Shown: positions 23,911-37,120, numbered from the stretch's first letter. The stretch: DNA of 38,952 nt from DASPWV01 sp046727855 (GCA_046727855.1 JBKPDL010000192.1:1-38952), one strand, 5' to 3'. Notes: generated by a model from the letters alone, not told the origin. Made by a program: numbers and translations.

Positions 23911-26502
23911 ATGAGGGTTCTTGTGCCCGCCGCGGCGGTCCTGGTTTGTGCGTTTGCACTGTATTTCTCTCACGGCGTTCTCGATCAAGTCGTTGCCGAC
24001 GGCGGCGCCATGAGGGTGGCGCTGGTGCCGGCCTGGCCCGTGCTGGCGGCGTTCTTCGCCATGTCGGCGACGGCAGTGCTGTGGTTGACGCGGCGGGCGA
24101 TGCCGAGGACGGTCACGAGCCTTCCGGTTCGGCAACGCGTCAGCGCGCTGATTCTTCCCGTCTTTGGTCTCGCGTTCCTCATCATCCCGTATCTGCCGTA
24201 TCTCTCGGACTGGATGCCGGCGCTGCAGATGCTCGCGGGGCCATTCAAGTGGGTCGTGTGGCTCACGGTGGGCGGCCTGCTCGGCTGGACGCTGTGGCAA
24301 ACGCGGATCGTGCGCGCCGACTGGCTGGCGCGTGCAACGCTGCTGCAGGCGGCGATCGCGATCGGGCTACTCACCGCAATCGTGGCCGCTCTTGCGGCCG
24401 TGCGTCTCTCCGGCACGCTCGCGTTTGCTGCAAGCGCAAACAACGATGGTCAATCGATCGCGCTCACCGCGCTCACACCACCGGTGCACGGTGTCGGCGG
24501 ATATTGGGGGATTGTGATTGCACTGATTCTGTGCGCCGGCGGCGCGGCCGCGATCGCGTGGCACGCGATCGTCCGTGCCACTAACTCGCCTGCGGCAGCC
24601 ACGTTTGCCTGGGCGGCAGTTGCGTTGACCACTCCTTTTCTTTTCACCACCTTCACGCCGCACCCGGAAATCGTTGCGGCGCTCGCGGTGGCGATTGCAT
24701 TTGGCCTCATCGCCGGTCATGAGCCGCAAACAGACGGTATCGGCCGATGGCTGGCGTTTGGAGCAACGTGCGCCGCGTTGCCATGGGTGAGCGCACGCTA
24801 CACGCTCATGTCCGCTGTGCTCGTCGGCATCGGTGCGGCTCGGCTCTTGCGCAGGCGTGACAGCACGTCGGCAGTGGTGGTGGCCGGTATGTACGTCGTT
24901 TCGCTCGCCGCCTGGCTCGCGTTCCTCTATGTCTCGACCGGCACCCCGCTGCCGGCATCTCTCGCTGATGTCCCGGCGCAAACCGACATCCGCAATCTGG
25001 GCGGCGGGGTCGCCGGTTTGCTGTTCGATCAGGAGTTTGGCGTGCTCGCGTACGCGCCGGTCTACATCCTGGCCGCGGCCGGTCTGATTCAGATGTGGCG
25101 TGCCCGCGACGAACTGCGACGCCGCGCCGTTGAAATCACGATCGTCTTCGCGTCGCTGCTGGGAACCATTGCTGCGCTTCGCTCGTGGTGGGGAGCTGCG
25201 GCCGCGCCTGGCAGTGCGCTTGCGCCGGGGCTGTTGCTGCTGTCACTCCCGATCGCGGTTGCGGTTCGCGCAGCTCCGCCCGGCAGCGCCCGGCGTGCGG
25301 CTCACCATGTGCTGCTCTGGATCAGTGTTGGCATCGCCGCCACATTGGTGGTGGCCCAGTACGGCCCGCTGATCGGCAACACCGGCGACGGCACGTCGAC
25401 GCTTCTCGAGTACTGGTCGCCGTGGTGGAGCGTCTGGTCGGTTGCGCCAACGTTTGTGCTGAGCGACACGTGGATCGCGTGGCTGCACGGGACCGTATGG
25501 CTCGTGGCTGCGTCGATTGGCGCATGGATGCTGTCACGATGGCCAACACGAACCGCCGGCGGCGCTGCGCTCGCGGCGATCATCACGCTCGCAGGCGTGT
25601 TGATGATGCTGTCGATTGTCGTCCCGTGGCTGCCGCATCATGCCGCAACGCGCGGGGTCACCTTGCTGGCGCGATCGCGTCTGGCGCTCCTCGACAGCTT
25701 TGATACCACATCGCGGCCAATCGGCGTCCGCTACGATCCCTTTCATTTCGAGCCCGCCGAGACAATCGTCGCCCGCGCGGTGGTGGGCGTGCGGCCAGGC
25801 ACACGGCCGGATTCGCAGCCGGTGCGTGTGCTGCACAACGGGCGGTTCTCGCTTCCGGCCGGGCATTATCGAGCTGATGTCGAATGGGTCAGCGCTGTCG
25901 AAGGCAGCGTGCCGATCGGGCTGCAGATCGGCCGCATCGAACCGGTGTGGCAGACGTGGCAGGTGCAGCCGCAGACCGGGGCGCATTGGGCGGTCGATTT
26001 CGACCTGCCGGTAGACGCTAATTTCGTCGGCTTTCGCGGCGGTCCGGATGTCGAGCGCGCGATCGGGCAATTGACGATTCGGCCGCTTTCGGTGATCAAC
26101 GAAAGCGCGCGACCGAACGTGCCCAGCGTGCTTGCCACATGGCAATACGGCGAGGCCACGGCGATGTTCCACGACGAGAACTCGTCGCCGGAACCGAACG
26201 GGTTTTGGGTGCTCGGGCGCGAAACGGCGAAGCTCACGATCGTGCGCGCGACCGCTCAGGCGCCGCTCACGTTGCGTCTGCACAGCGGCCCCGAGCCCAA
26301 TCGCGTGCGGATTGCGATGCGTGGGTGGCAGCAGACGCTGCAGCTCGCTGCCCACACACCTCAGGAGATCACGTTGCCCGATTCCAACCGCCGGCTGGTC
26401 ACCATCGACGTGCATCCGGAGGATGGCTTCAGTCCGGGGCAGTATTCGAAGTCGAATGATGGCCGGTTTCTGGGAGCGTGGGTCGAGATCGTGGGGAACT
26501 GA
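23911..26502 (+). CDS. large polytopic membrane protein with C-terminal extracytoplasmic domain
   Basis: An 863-residue protein. The N-terminal about 560 residues hold around a dozen hydrophobic spans separated by short loops, an arrangement like GT-C glycosyltransferases or mannosyltransferase-like proteins. The typical early acidic motif in the first loop is not clear (VADGG near residue 30). Residues about 575-863 form a soluble, beta-rich domain (LLDSFDTTSRPIGVRYDPF, LPAGHYRADVEWV), probably in the periplasm. I do not recognise a named family. It stands alone downstream of the gas vesicle operon, with a repeat-containing spacer before pdxH. Confidence 0.82.
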   Translation: MRVLVPAAAVLVCAFALYFSHGVLDQVVADGGAMRVALVPAWPVLAAFFAMSATAVLWLTRRAMPRTVTSLPVRQRVSALILPVFGLAFLIIPYLPYLSDWMPALQMLAGPFKWVVWLTVGGLLGWTLWQTRIVRADWLARATLLQAAIAIGLLTAIVAALAAVRLSGTLAFAASANNDGQSIALTALTPPVHGVGGYWGIVIALILCAGGAAAIAWHAIVRATNSPAAATFAWAAVALTTPFLFTTFTPHPEIVAALAVAIAFGLIAGHEPQTDGIGRWLAFGATCAALPWVSARYTLMSAVLVGIGAARLLRRRDSTSAVVVAGMYVVSLAAWLAFLYVSTGTPLPASLADVPAQTDIRNLGGGVAGLLFDQEFGVLAYAPVYILAAAGLIQMWRARDELRRRAVEITIVFASLLGTIAALRSWWGAAAAPGSALAPGLLLLSLPIAVAVRAAPPGSARRAAHHVLLWISVGIAATLVVAQYGPLIGNTGDGTSTLLEYWSPWWSVWSVAPTFVLSDTWIAWLHGTVWLVAASIGAWMLSRWPTRTAGGAALAAIITLAGVLMMLSIVVPWLPHHAATRGVTLLARSRLALLDSFDTTSRPIGVRYDPFHFEPAETIVARAVVGVRPGTRPDSQPVRVLHNGRFSLPAGHYRADVEWVSAVEGSVPIGLQIGRIEPVWQTWQVQPQTGAHWAVDFDLPVDANFVGFRGGPDVERAIGQLTIRPLSVINESARPNVPSVLATWQYGEATAMFHDENSSPEPNGFWVLGRETAKLTIVRATAQAPLTLRLHSGPEPNRVRIAMRGWQQTLQLAAHTPQEITLPDSNRRLVTIDVHPEDGFSPGQYSKSNDGRFLGAWVEIVGN

Positions 26503-26570
26503 AGAACGAAGAACGAAAGCGTGCCACGCCGAAGCTCGGAAACGTCCGCACGAGCGAAGGCGGAACGAAG
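26503..26570. repeat. dispersed intergenic repeat (GCGTGCCACGCCGAAGCTC type)
   Basis: The spacer carries AGAACGAAGAACGAAAG, then GCGTGCCACGCCGAAGCTCG and GAGCGAAGGCGGA, and again GAACGAAGAACGG. GCCACGCCGAAGC..GCGAAGGCGG elements of this type are widespread in GC-rich acidobacterial-looking contigs (from memory, not checked). No coding potential is seen. Confidence 0.5.
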
Positions 26571-26575
26571 AACGG

Positions 26576-27229
26576 ATGAGTGATAAGCCATTTTCGATAA
26601 GAGATCTGCGTCGGGAGTACGCGAGCCGGGGGCTCGACGAGAGCACCGTCGATCGCGATCCCATTCAGCAATTTCGCGCGTGGTTCGAAGAGGCGCTGCG
26701 GGCCGAGGTTCTGGATGGCAATGCCATGATGTTGGCAACCGTGACGCGCGATGGCCGGCCGGCGGCGCGCACGGTGCTGCTGAAAGACCTCGATTCCCGC
26801 GGCATGGTGTTTTTCACGCATTACAACAGCCCCAAAGGCGACGACCTTGCCGCGCATCCGTTTGCGACCCTGTTGCTCTACTGGGCCGAGTTGGAACGAC
26901 AAGTGCGGATTAGCGGTGCGATCGAGCGCGTCGCGGCCGAGGAATCGGACGCCTACTTCGCGTCACGCCCGCGCGACAGCCAGATCGCCGCATGGGCGGC
27001 GTTTCAAAGCACCGAATTGCCCGATCGCGCCACGCTCGAACGGCGCTACGCGGAAATGGAAAAGAAGTATGCCGGTGGCCCGGTGCCGCGGCCATCAGAT
27101 TGGGGCGGGTATCGCGTGCTGCCCGATCGCATCGAGTTCTGGCAGGGCCGCCCGCGGCGATTGCACGATCGATTGCTGTTCACGAAAAACGCCGACGGCT
27201 CATGGCGACGGGTCCGCCTCGCACCGTAG
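26576..27229 (+). CDS. pdxH: pyridoxamine 5'-phosphate oxidase
   Basis: A 217-residue PdxH, the FMN enzyme that oxidises pyridoxine or pyridoxamine phosphate to pyridoxal phosphate. Diagnostic segments are DPIQQFRAWFEEA, MMLATVTRDGRPAARTVLLK, GMVFFTHYNSPKG, the ASRPRDSQIAAWAS-like stretch (here ASRPRDSQIAAWAA), PRPSDWGGYRVLP, and EFWQGRPRRLHDRLLF with the C-terminal RRVRLAP. Length is standard. The ATG at 26576 is chosen because the frame upstream overlaps the membrane-protein gene and lies in repeat sequence. It is a single gene, convergent with phzF. Confidence 0.97.
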   Translation: MSDKPFSIRDLRREYASRGLDESTVDRDPIQQFRAWFEEALRAEVLDGNAMMLATVTRDGRPAARTVLLKDLDSRGMVFFTHYNSPKGDDLAAHPFATLLLYWAELERQVRISGAIERVAAEESDAYFASRPRDSQIAAWAAFQSTELPDRATLERRYAEMEKKYAGGPVPRPSDWGGYRVLPDRIEFWQGRPRRLHDRLLFTKNADGSWRRVRLAP

Positions 27230-27251
27230 CCGGCGCGGGCCGGGGTTTCCC

Positions 27252-27313
27252 GTTGTCAGTTGCCCGTTCACACTCGAACTCGACAACTCCACGTTGAACT
27301 GGAGACTGACAAC
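27252..27313. terminator. inverted repeat between convergent pdxH and phzF-family genes
   Basis: GTTGTCAGT (27252-27260) and ACTGACAAC (27305-27313) form a perfect 9-bp stem. Inside it, CTCCA/TGGAG and repeated GTTGAACT/CGAACTCGACAAC words give further pairing. There is no T-run. The position between two converging stops suggests a bidirectional terminator or a dispersed repeat. Confidence 0.45.
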
Positions 27314-27349
27314 TGCGTACAAAATTCACGTCTGTGGCCGCATAACGGT

Positions 27350-28264
27350 CTAAACAAACAACGTCCCCTCCGCCACCAACACCGCCTCGCCTCCCACCTG
27401 CACGCGCGTGATCTCATTGCGATCGTTGGTTGCGATCGCGATATGCAACCGGCTCGGCCGCCCCATTGCTACACCCTGCAAACTGACGATGCGATTCGCT
27501 CGAGCGCGCGCCACGAGCTGGTGCTTGACCAGGTAACAACCGAGTGGACCGCTGGCGCTCCCCGTCGCCGGATCTTCGACAACGCCTAACCCCGGTGCGA
27601 ACATCCGGCTGTAAACCGTCTCGTCGTCGGTGCCGCCCTCCAACGTAAAAACGAAGACGCCGATGGGCCTGCCGCCAAACGCGGTGCGCACGCGGCGAAG
27701 CGCGGCGCTGTCGGGTTCTGCACTGTCAACGGCGGCGCGCGACGCAAGTGGCAGGAAGATGAAGGGGTTTCCGCACGAGATCTCTTCCACCGGGAGACCC
27801 GTCTTCGTGAACGCGGCATGATCGACGCCCACGGCGCGCGTCAGGTCCTCCGGGGGTGCGACAGGGGCCCGATGGTCAGGCAGCTGTTGGTCCATGGCGG
27901 CAAACGCAAGCTTGTCACCTTCCCACCGCAACTCGACCACCGTGGGACCCACGCCCAAGCCAAAGACAAAGCGATTGCGGGCTGTGTTGATCAAGCCCGC
28001 ATGCGCGAGCGCAAACGTGCTGCCGATCGTCGGATGCCCCGCCATCGGTAACTCACTACCGGGTGTGAAGATGCGCATCCGCACGTCGGTGTCCGGTCGC
28101 TCCGCGGGCAGGATGAAGGTGCTCTCCGAAAAGTTCATTTCGCGGGCGATCGTTTGCATGATCGCGGGGTCGAGCCCGCGGCCGTCCATGAACACGGCGA
28201 GCTGATTGCCTTCGAAGCGTCTGCGCGTAAAAACGTCGTATTGAAAGAACTGACGGTCGGCCAT
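27350..28264 (-). CDS. PhzF family isomerase/epimerase-like protein
   Basis: A 304-residue PhzF-family protein. It shows the two-lobed diaminopimelate epimerase-like fold motifs: FTRRRFEGNQLAVF at the start, the catalytic Glu47 in NFSESTF, RIFTPGSELPMAGHPTIGS at about 64-82, and the second-lobe ARGLGVVEDPATGSAS-type motif (here FAPGLGVVEDPATGSAS). No phenazine genes are nearby, so it is a family member of unknown substrate rather than a phenazine enzyme. Divergent from the GlgE operon. Confidence 0.93.
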   Translation of the reverse strand: MADRQFFQYDVFTRRRFEGNQLAVFMDGRGLDPAIMQTIAREMNFSESTFILPAERPDTDVRMRIFTPGSELPMAGHPTIGSTFALAHAGLINTARNRFVFGLGVGPTVVELRWEGDKLAFAAMDQQLPDHRAPVAPPEDLTRAVGVDHAAFTKTGLPVEEISCGNPFIFLPLASRAAVDSAEPDSAALRRVRTAFGGRPIGVFVFTLEGGTDDETVYSRMFAPGLGVVEDPATGSASGPLGCYLVKHQLVARARANRIVSLQGVAMGRPSRLHIAIATNDRNEITRVQVGGEAVLVAEGTLFV

Positions 28265-28354
28265 TCGGATAGCATGCCACTAGCTGAACCAGCCGTGGCA
28301 CATGGCTCAGCTCGCATTGCTGCGCGCGCTCGTGCCACCCTGAGTGAGCCCCGC

Positions 28355-30345
28355 ATGCGCTCCGCTTCTCTGGTGCCCCTCCCAGACGAGGGTCGCCGCC
28401 GCGTCATCATCGAGAACATCACGCCCGACGGCGACCACGGCCGATTTGGCGTCAAGCGAACACCGGGCGAGCCGGTGGTCGTTGACGCCGATATTTTCGC
28501 CGACGGTCACGATCGTATCGCCGCCGTGCTGCGGTATCGCTGCATCGCGCGCGGAACGTTTGGGCCGTGGCTGGAAACACGCATGCTGCCGCTCGTCAAC
28601 GATCGTTGGCGAGGCCGATTCGTAGCGGAACGCACCGGGCGCTACGAAATCGTGATCACAGGATGGGTCGATCGCTTTGCCACCTGGCAGCACGCGCTCA
28701 AAGTCCGCGTCGCCGCTGGCCAGGATGTGCAGTCGGAGTTGCTCGAAGGCGCCATGATGATCCACGCGGCGGGGGCGCGAGCCGCAACGCACGACGATCG
28801 CGCCTGGCTGGTCGCGGCGGCGCAAACGATTGAATCGTCTGACCCGATGCAGCAACGCGTGGCGTGGGCGTTCAGCGACGAGCTCGCAGAGCGGATGGCG
28901 GCACTGCCCGACCGCACGTTTGCCACAGACTCCGAGCCGCCGCGGCACGTGATCGTCGATCGCGAACGTGCGCGCTTCAGCGCGTGGTACGAGATGTTTC
29001 CGCGATCCGCCGCGACCGATCCCACGCGGAGCGCCACGTTTCGCGAAGCCGCCGCGCGCCTGCAAACCATTGCGGATCTCGGTTTTGACGTGCTGTATCT
29101 GCCGCCGATTCATCCCATCGGACGCACCAATCGGAAGGGTCGCGGCAACGCGCTCGAGCCGCAGCACGGCGATCCTGGTAGTCCCTGGGCGATCGGCGCC
29201 GCCGAGGGCGGCCACATGGCGATCGAACCAGGGCTGGGTACGCTCGCGGACTTTTGTTGGTTTCGTGAGCAAGCAGAAAACGCCGGGCTCGAGATCGCGC
29301 TCGATCTTGCCTATCAGGCATCACCGGATCATCCCTACACCAGCGAGCATCCCGAGTGGTTCCGGCAGCGGCCTGACGGCACGCTGAAGTACGCCGAGAA
29401 TCCGCCCAAGAAATACCAGGACATTTATCCGTTTGATTTCGAGTCGGAGGCGTGGCGCGAGCTGTGGACCGAATCGCGGGACATCGTCAGCTTCTGGGTC
29501 GACCACGGTGTGCGGATCTTTCGCGTCGATAATCCGCACACCAAACCGTTCGCCTTTTGGGAGTGGCTCATCGCTGACATCCAGGCGCGCGATCCCGGCG
29601 TCATCTTTCTCGCCGAAGCGTTCACGCGCCCGAAGGTGATGCGTCGGCTCGCCAAGCTCGGGTTCACGCAGTCCTATACGTATTTCACGTGGCGTAACAC
29701 GAAAGCCGAGCTCGAGGAATACTTCACTGAACTCACGACCACGGAAATGAAGGAGTACTTTCGCCCCAATCTGTTCGCCAACACGCCCGATATCCTTCAC
29801 GAGTTCCTGCAGAAAGGCGGGCCTGCGGCGTTTCGTATTCGCTTGCTCCTGGCCGCGACCCTTGGCGCCAGTTACGGGATCTACAGCGGCTTCGAATTGT
29901 GCGAGAACGTACCCGCGAAGCCGGGTTCCGAGGAGTATTTCGATTCTGAGAAGTACCAGTTCAAGCCGCGCAACTGGGACCAGCCTGGAAACCTCAACGG
30001 CTTGATCGCGCAAATCAACGGCATTCGCAAAACGCAACCCGCCCTTCAATACGACAGCGGTCTGCGATTTCATCTCACGACCAGCGACCAACTCATCGCC
30101 TACAGCAAAACCGCCCCCGACGACCCGCGTCGCATCTTCATCGTCGTCTCGCTCGATCCGCACGCACCGCGCGAAGGCGCTGTCTGTCTGTCGCTGCCGG
30201 ATGACGTCATTCCGGATGATGAAAGATATGCCGTCCAAGATTTGCTGACCGATCAAACCTACAGCTGGCGCGGAGGATGGAACTACGTGCGGCTCGCGCC
30301 CCAACTGCCAGCGCACGTATTTGATGTCCAGCGGTCGACGCCGGT

Positions 30346-30349
<4 letters not shown>
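28355..30349 (+). CDS. glgE: alpha-1,4-glucan:maltose-1-phosphate maltosyltransferase GlgE
   Basis: A 664-residue GH13 subfamily 3 enzyme that extends alpha-glucans using maltose 1-phosphate. After a beta-sandwich N-domain (RRRVIIENITPDGDHGRFGV, FADGHD) comes the catalytic barrel: FDVLYLPPIHPIGRTNRKG, the nucleophile motif GVRIFRVDNPHTKP, the acid/base Glu in FLAEAFTRPK, and ANTPDILHEFL. The start at 28355 gives normal family length and leaves room for a divergent promoter; an upstream ATG at 28274 would leave only 9 bases to the phzF start. The stop overlaps treS by 4 bases. With TreS and maltokinase it turns trehalose into glucan. Confidence 0.95.
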
Positions 30350-33636
<3,287 letters not shown>

Positions 33637-33639
33637 TAC

Positions 33640-34929
33640 ATGCTGACGATTGTCGCGCCGGCCGCACCGGGTGGCGGGTGGGACCAGACCGCGCGCGTGC
33701 TGCAACAGGTGTGGACGCGCGTTGAACCGGGCGCGAGCGTGCAAGTCGAAAACGTGCCGGGTGCGGCGGGTACGATCGGCCTCGCGCGTTTCGTCAGCGG
33801 CGAGCGCGGCAATCCCGACGCGCTTCTCGTCACCGGCCTCGTCATGGTGAGCGCGATCGTGACCAATCATTCGCCGGTTACGCTTGCCGACACCACTCCG
33901 ATTGCGAGACTCACGGGCGAGTACGAAGTCATCGCGGTGCCTGCCGACTCGAAATGGCGCACTCTGCGCGAGCTGATCGACGCGTTCAGGAGCGGCCCGG
34001 CAAGCGTGGCGTGGGGTGGCGGATCAGCCGGTGGCACTGACGATCTCCTCGTGCGGCTCATCGCGTCCGAGGTCGGGGTCTCGCCAAGCCTGGTCAACTA
34101 CATCGCGTTTCCAGGAGGCGGCGCCGCGCTTGCCGCCGTGATGGGCGCTCAGGTCAGCGCCGGCGTCAGCGGTTACGGTGAGTTCGCCGCCCAAATTCAC
34201 GCTGGCACGCTGCGGGTGCTGGCGGTCTCCGCGCCTGCGCGCGTCAGCGGAATTGATGCGCCGACGCTGCGCGAACAAGGCATTGCGGTGGATCTTGCCA
34301 ACTGGCGAGGCATCGTGGCGCCGCCGGGCCTCACCGACGCCGAGCGCGATCGACTGACGGATCGGCTGCAGCGGGTGGTAGCGAGCAGCGGCTGGAAGCA
34401 GATGCTCGAACGCAACGGGTGGGCGGATCTGCTGCTCACGGGACCGGCGTTCCGCCAGTTTCTTCTTTCAGAGCAAGGAAGGATCGAGCAGGTGCTGCGC
34501 GCACTTTCATCCGGAAACACCGGGCGCGCGTCGGCGTTGCATGTGACGCCGATGACGCTGCCGTGGATCACGATGGGCGCGCTTGCGCTGCTGCTGACGT
34601 CGATCGTTGCGCGCCGCGGGTCGCGAACGATCTCACGCCGCGCCCACGGTCCCTGGCGTCAGCGACTCACGAGTCTCTGGAGTCGAAAGCAGATCCACGA
34701 TGTGCGACCGCTTATGCTCGTCGCGGCCCTTCTGGTCTACGCGTTTGCGATGCCTCTCGTCGGCTTTGTCCCGGCCAGTGTGGCGTTGTTCGTCGTCGCG
34801 GCACGGCTTCTTGGCAGCCGCCGTCCCGTGCGCGATGCGATCGTCGGGACAGCGGCAGCAACGCTCCTCTTCGTGGCGTTTACGCAGGGACTCGGGCTCG
34901 ACCTCCCGCGCGATCCGCTGACGCGCTGA
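33640..34929 (+). CDS. TctC-TctB fusion: binding protein joined to small membrane subunit of a tripartite tricarboxylate transporter
   Basis: A 429-residue protein. Residues 1-290 are a Bug/TctC solute-binding domain: IVAPAAPGGGWDQTARVLQQ, VENVPGAAGTIGLARF, WGGGSAGGTDDLL, YIAFPGGGAALAAVMGAQV, LREQGIAVDLANWRGIVAPPGL. Residues about 300-429 are a TctB-like membrane domain with spans near 307-325, 360-380, 382-396 and 401-421. A TctC domain should be periplasmic, yet this protein begins at the first strand with no signal peptide. In the same frame, a TGA lies 6 bases upstream (the treS stop), so none can be added in frame. The first TctB span might act as an anchor. It precedes tctA directly. 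Confidence 0.88.
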   Translation: MLTIVAPAAPGGGWDQTARVLQQVWTRVEPGASVQVENVPGAAGTIGLARFVSGERGNPDALLVTGLVMVSAIVTNHSPVTLADTTPIARLTGEYEVIAVPADSKWRTLRELIDAFRSGPASVAWGGGSAGGTDDLLVRLIASEVGVSPSLVNYIAFPGGGAALAAVMGAQVSAGVSGYGEFAAQIHAGTLRVLAVSAPARVSGIDAPTLREQGIAVDLANWRGIVAPPGLTDAERDRLTDRLQRVVASSGWKQMLERNGWADLLLTGPAFRQFLLSEQGRIEQVLRALSSGNTGRASALHVTPMTLPWITMGALALLLTSIVARRGSRTISRRAHGPWRQRLTSLWSRKQIHDVRPLMLVAALLVYAFAMPLVGFVPASVALFVVAARLLGSRRPVRDAIVGTAAATLLFVAFTQGLGLDLPRDPLTR

Positions 34930-36420
34930 ATGGACGCGCTGCTCCACGGATTCAGCGTCGCACTGTCGCCGGCACATCTTGGCTGGGCGCTTGCCGGCGC
35001 CACGCTTGGCACGATCGTCGGCGTGTTACCGGGGATCGGCCCGGCGCTGACCGTGGCATTGCTCCTGCCCGTTACATTCAATCTCGAGCCGACAGCGGCG
35101 CTCATCATGTTCGCGGGCATTTATTACGGCGCCATGTACGGCGGCTCGACCACCTCGATTCTGCTGAACACGCCCGGCGAAAGCGCCACGATGGTGACTG
35201 CGATAGAAGGGCATCAGATGGCGCGCGCTGGTCGCGGCGGCGCCGCGCTTTCAACGGCCGCCATCGGATCGTTTGTCGCCGGCACGCTCTCGACGTTTGC
35301 GCTCTCGATCGCGGCGCCGCAGTTGGTGCGTCTCGCGCTCGCGTTTGGTCCGGCCGATTACTTCGCGTTGATGGTGCTCGCGTTTGTGATGGTCTGCTCG
35401 CTTCTTGGGCCATCGTTGCTGCGCGGCCTCGCCAGTCTGTTCATCGGGTTGACGATGGGATTTGTCGGCATCGATGGATTGAGTGGTGAGCCTCGACTGA
35501 CGTTCGGGATCGACTATCTGCTCGACGGCGTCGACGTGGTGATCGTCGCCGTCGGCCTGTTTGCGGTGGGCGAAGCGCTGAGCGTGCTCGCCCACGGAGA
35601 CGAGCACGCTGAAGTGCTGCCGGTCGGAGGGCGCGTCTCGATGACGCGCGAGGAATGGTCGCGATCGTGGCGGCCGTGGCTGCGTGGGACGATCATCGGC
35701 TTTCCGCTCGGCGCGCTGCCGGCCGGCGGCGCTGAACTGCCGACACTCCTCTCCTACGCTGTGGAGAAACGGCTGTCGCGGCGCGCGCACGAATTTGGCC
35801 GCGGAGCCATCGAAGGTGTCGCCGGGCCCGAGGCCGCCAACAACGCGTCGGCGGCGGGGACCCTGGTGCCGCTCCTTACCCTCGGATTGCCGACGTCGGC
35901 AACGGCGGCCGTCCTGCTCGCGGCGTTCCAACAGTTCGGACTGCAGCCGGGACCCTTGCTCTTCGAGCACGAGCCGGATCTGGTGTGGGGTGTGATCGCC
36001 AGCCTCTATATCGGCAACGTGATGTTGCTCGTGCTGAATCTCCCGCTCGTGAAGCTGTGGGTCGCGCTGCTCGACGTGCCGAAGCCGCAGCTCTATGGCG
36101 GCATTCTGGTTGTCGCCGCGCTCGGCGCGTACAGCGTGCACCGATCGAGCGGCGACCTCGTGCTGCTCACGGCGGTTGGAATACTCGGCTTCGTGCTGCG
36201 GCGCATGGAGATGCCGATTGCGCCCGTCATGATTGGCGTGATTCTGGGCCCCGCGGCAGATCAGCAGTTGCGCCGCGCGCTTGCGATCGCCGAGGGTGAT
36301 TGGAGCGTGCTGGTGACGCGACCGATCGCCGCCACGCTGCTCGCGTTTGCAGCCGTCGCGGCGCTGTGGCCCGTTATCGCTGCACGGCTGCCCTTCCGCC
36401 GCGAAACGCCGCGTCCTTGA
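34930..36420 (+). CDS. tctA: tripartite tricarboxylate transporter large membrane subunit TctA
   Basis: A 496-residue polytopic protein of the TctA family with about 12 spans. Family signatures are GTIVGVLPGIGPALTVALLLP, AGIYYGAMYGGSTTSILLNTPGE (Gly-rich substrate region), the second inverted half GFPLGALPAGGAELPTLLSY, and the EFGRGAIEGVAGPEAANNASAAG stretch. It should carry carboxylates with sodium symport, fed by the TctC domain encoded just upstream; its ATG follows the upstream TGA with no gap. The substrate is not predictable. It is the last gene of the GlgE-to-TctA operon. Confidence 0.94.
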   Translation: MDALLHGFSVALSPAHLGWALAGATLGTIVGVLPGIGPALTVALLLPVTFNLEPTAALIMFAGIYYGAMYGGSTTSILLNTPGESATMVTAIEGHQMARAGRGGAALSTAAIGSFVAGTLSTFALSIAAPQLVRLALAFGPADYFALMVLAFVMVCSLLGPSLLRGLASLFIGLTMGFVGIDGLSGEPRLTFGIDYLLDGVDVVIVAVGLFAVGEALSVLAHGDEHAEVLPVGGRVSMTREEWSRSWRPWLRGTIIGFPLGALPAGGAELPTLLSYAVEKRLSRRAHEFGRGAIEGVAGPEAANNASAAGTLVPLLTLGLPTSATAAVLLAAFQQFGLQPGPLLFEHEPDLVWGVIASLYIGNVMLLVLNLPLVKLWVALLDVPKPQLYGGILVVAALGAYSVHRSSGDLVLLTAVGILGFVLRRMEMPIAPVMIGVILGPAADQQLRRALAIAEGDWSVLVTRPIAATLLAFAAVAALWPVIAARLPFRRETPRP

Positions 36421-36546
36421 TGGGACCGCTTCGCGGTGCGACCGGGCCGCGCCCGGTAGGACCGCTGCGCAGTAAGACCGCTATGCGGTAGGACCGGGCT
36501 TCGCGCGATCAGGCTGCTGGTTTCCCGGCGCTTCGATGAGCGCCGG
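36421..36546. repeat. palindromic ACCGC..GCGGT array and hairpin between convergent genes
   Basis: Tandem short palindromes follow the tctA stop: ACCGCTTCGCGGT, ACCGGGCCGCGCCCGGT, ACCGCTGCGCAGT, ACCGCTATGCGGT, each with GGTAGGACC-type joins. At 36525-36546, CCGGCGCT-TCGATG-AGCGCCGG is a perfect 8-bp hairpin that may serve as a terminator for both flanking genes. Related words reappear in inverted orientation at 37190-37270 on the other side of the DUF6526-like gene. Confidence 0.65.
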
Positions 36547-36553
36547 ATCATCG

Positions 36554-36991
36554 TCACGCGCGAAGAAGATCCGGCCGCCAGTTCTTGATCATCTGCTTGA
36601 TGGCTTTCCGGTCGCTAATCTTGTCGTCGAGCACCTTCGTGCACAGCTCGGGCAACTCGGCGTCTGACGCGAAGCGCAGCGCCACCAGCTGACCGACAGT
36701 GAGATCGTCGATCCGCGGCCGCATCGCGGGAGGCAGCACTTCGCGCAGCCGCGCTTGCATCTCGTTGCGGATGACCCGATCCTGCACGGTCAGCGCAAAA
36801 ATGCGGGCGTACAAGGCCAGAATCACCAGGGCAATGGCGACCAGCAGAGCCATCAGCCGGTCGGCTGAGTAATCGGTGACCGCGCGATAGGCCGTCCACA
36901 CGACGTTCGCGAAGAGAATGCCGAAGACCACGTAGTGGTATCCCGGAATCGTCCGCGCGTGGTTTTTGAAGGATTGGGTTGTTGTTGCCAT
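36554..36991 (-). CDS. DUF6526-like two-span membrane protein
   Basis: A 145-residue protein beginning with a family-like TQSFKNHARTIPGYHYVVF. It has two spans (about 19-38 and 46-68) and a soluble C-terminal half (VLPPAMRPRIDDLTVGQLVALRFASD, then ISDRKAIKQMIKNWRPD). I recognise this as the DUF6526 type; function is unknown. The gene lies alone and is bordered on both sides by related palindromic repeat arrays. Its ATG is at 36991, and the upstream region is mostly repeats. Confidence 0.85.
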   Translation of the reverse strand: MATTTQSFKNHARTIPGYHYVVFGILFANVVWTAYRAVTDYSADRLMALLVAIALVILALYARIFALTVQDRVIRNEMQARLREVLPPAMRPRIDDLTVGQLVALRFASDAELPELCTKVLDDKISDRKAIKQMIKNWRPDLLRA

Positions 36992-37016
36992 GGCGCATTT
37001 TACCTGCGCTGGTCAC

Positions 37017-37120
37017 GGTGATTCCTCACGGTGGTTCCTCACGGTGGTTCCTCGCGGTGGTTCCTTACGATGGTTCCTTACGATGGTTCCCTACGGTGGT
37101 TCGTTACGGTGGTTCGCTAC
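37017..37120. repeat. eight tandem 13-bp repeats (GGTGGTTCCTCAC)
   Basis: Eight contiguous 13-base units run from 37017 to 37120 with drifting last bases (CTCAC, CTCGC, CTTAC, CCTAC, CGTTAC and so on); decayed units continue to about 37150. The unit length is not a multiple of three and the reading frames carry no sensible protein. It lies upstream of the DUF6526-like gene. Transcription factor binding or a structural role is possible but unsupported. Confidence 0.85.

Noticed and set aside
27350..28264. Phenazine biosynthesis gene phzF
   Set aside because: The protein is clearly PhzF-family, but no other phenazine gene is present, and most members of this family act on other substrates.
37017..37120. 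CRISPR or coding repeat
   Set aside because: The 13-bp units have no spacers, and the frames have no start or protein-like content.
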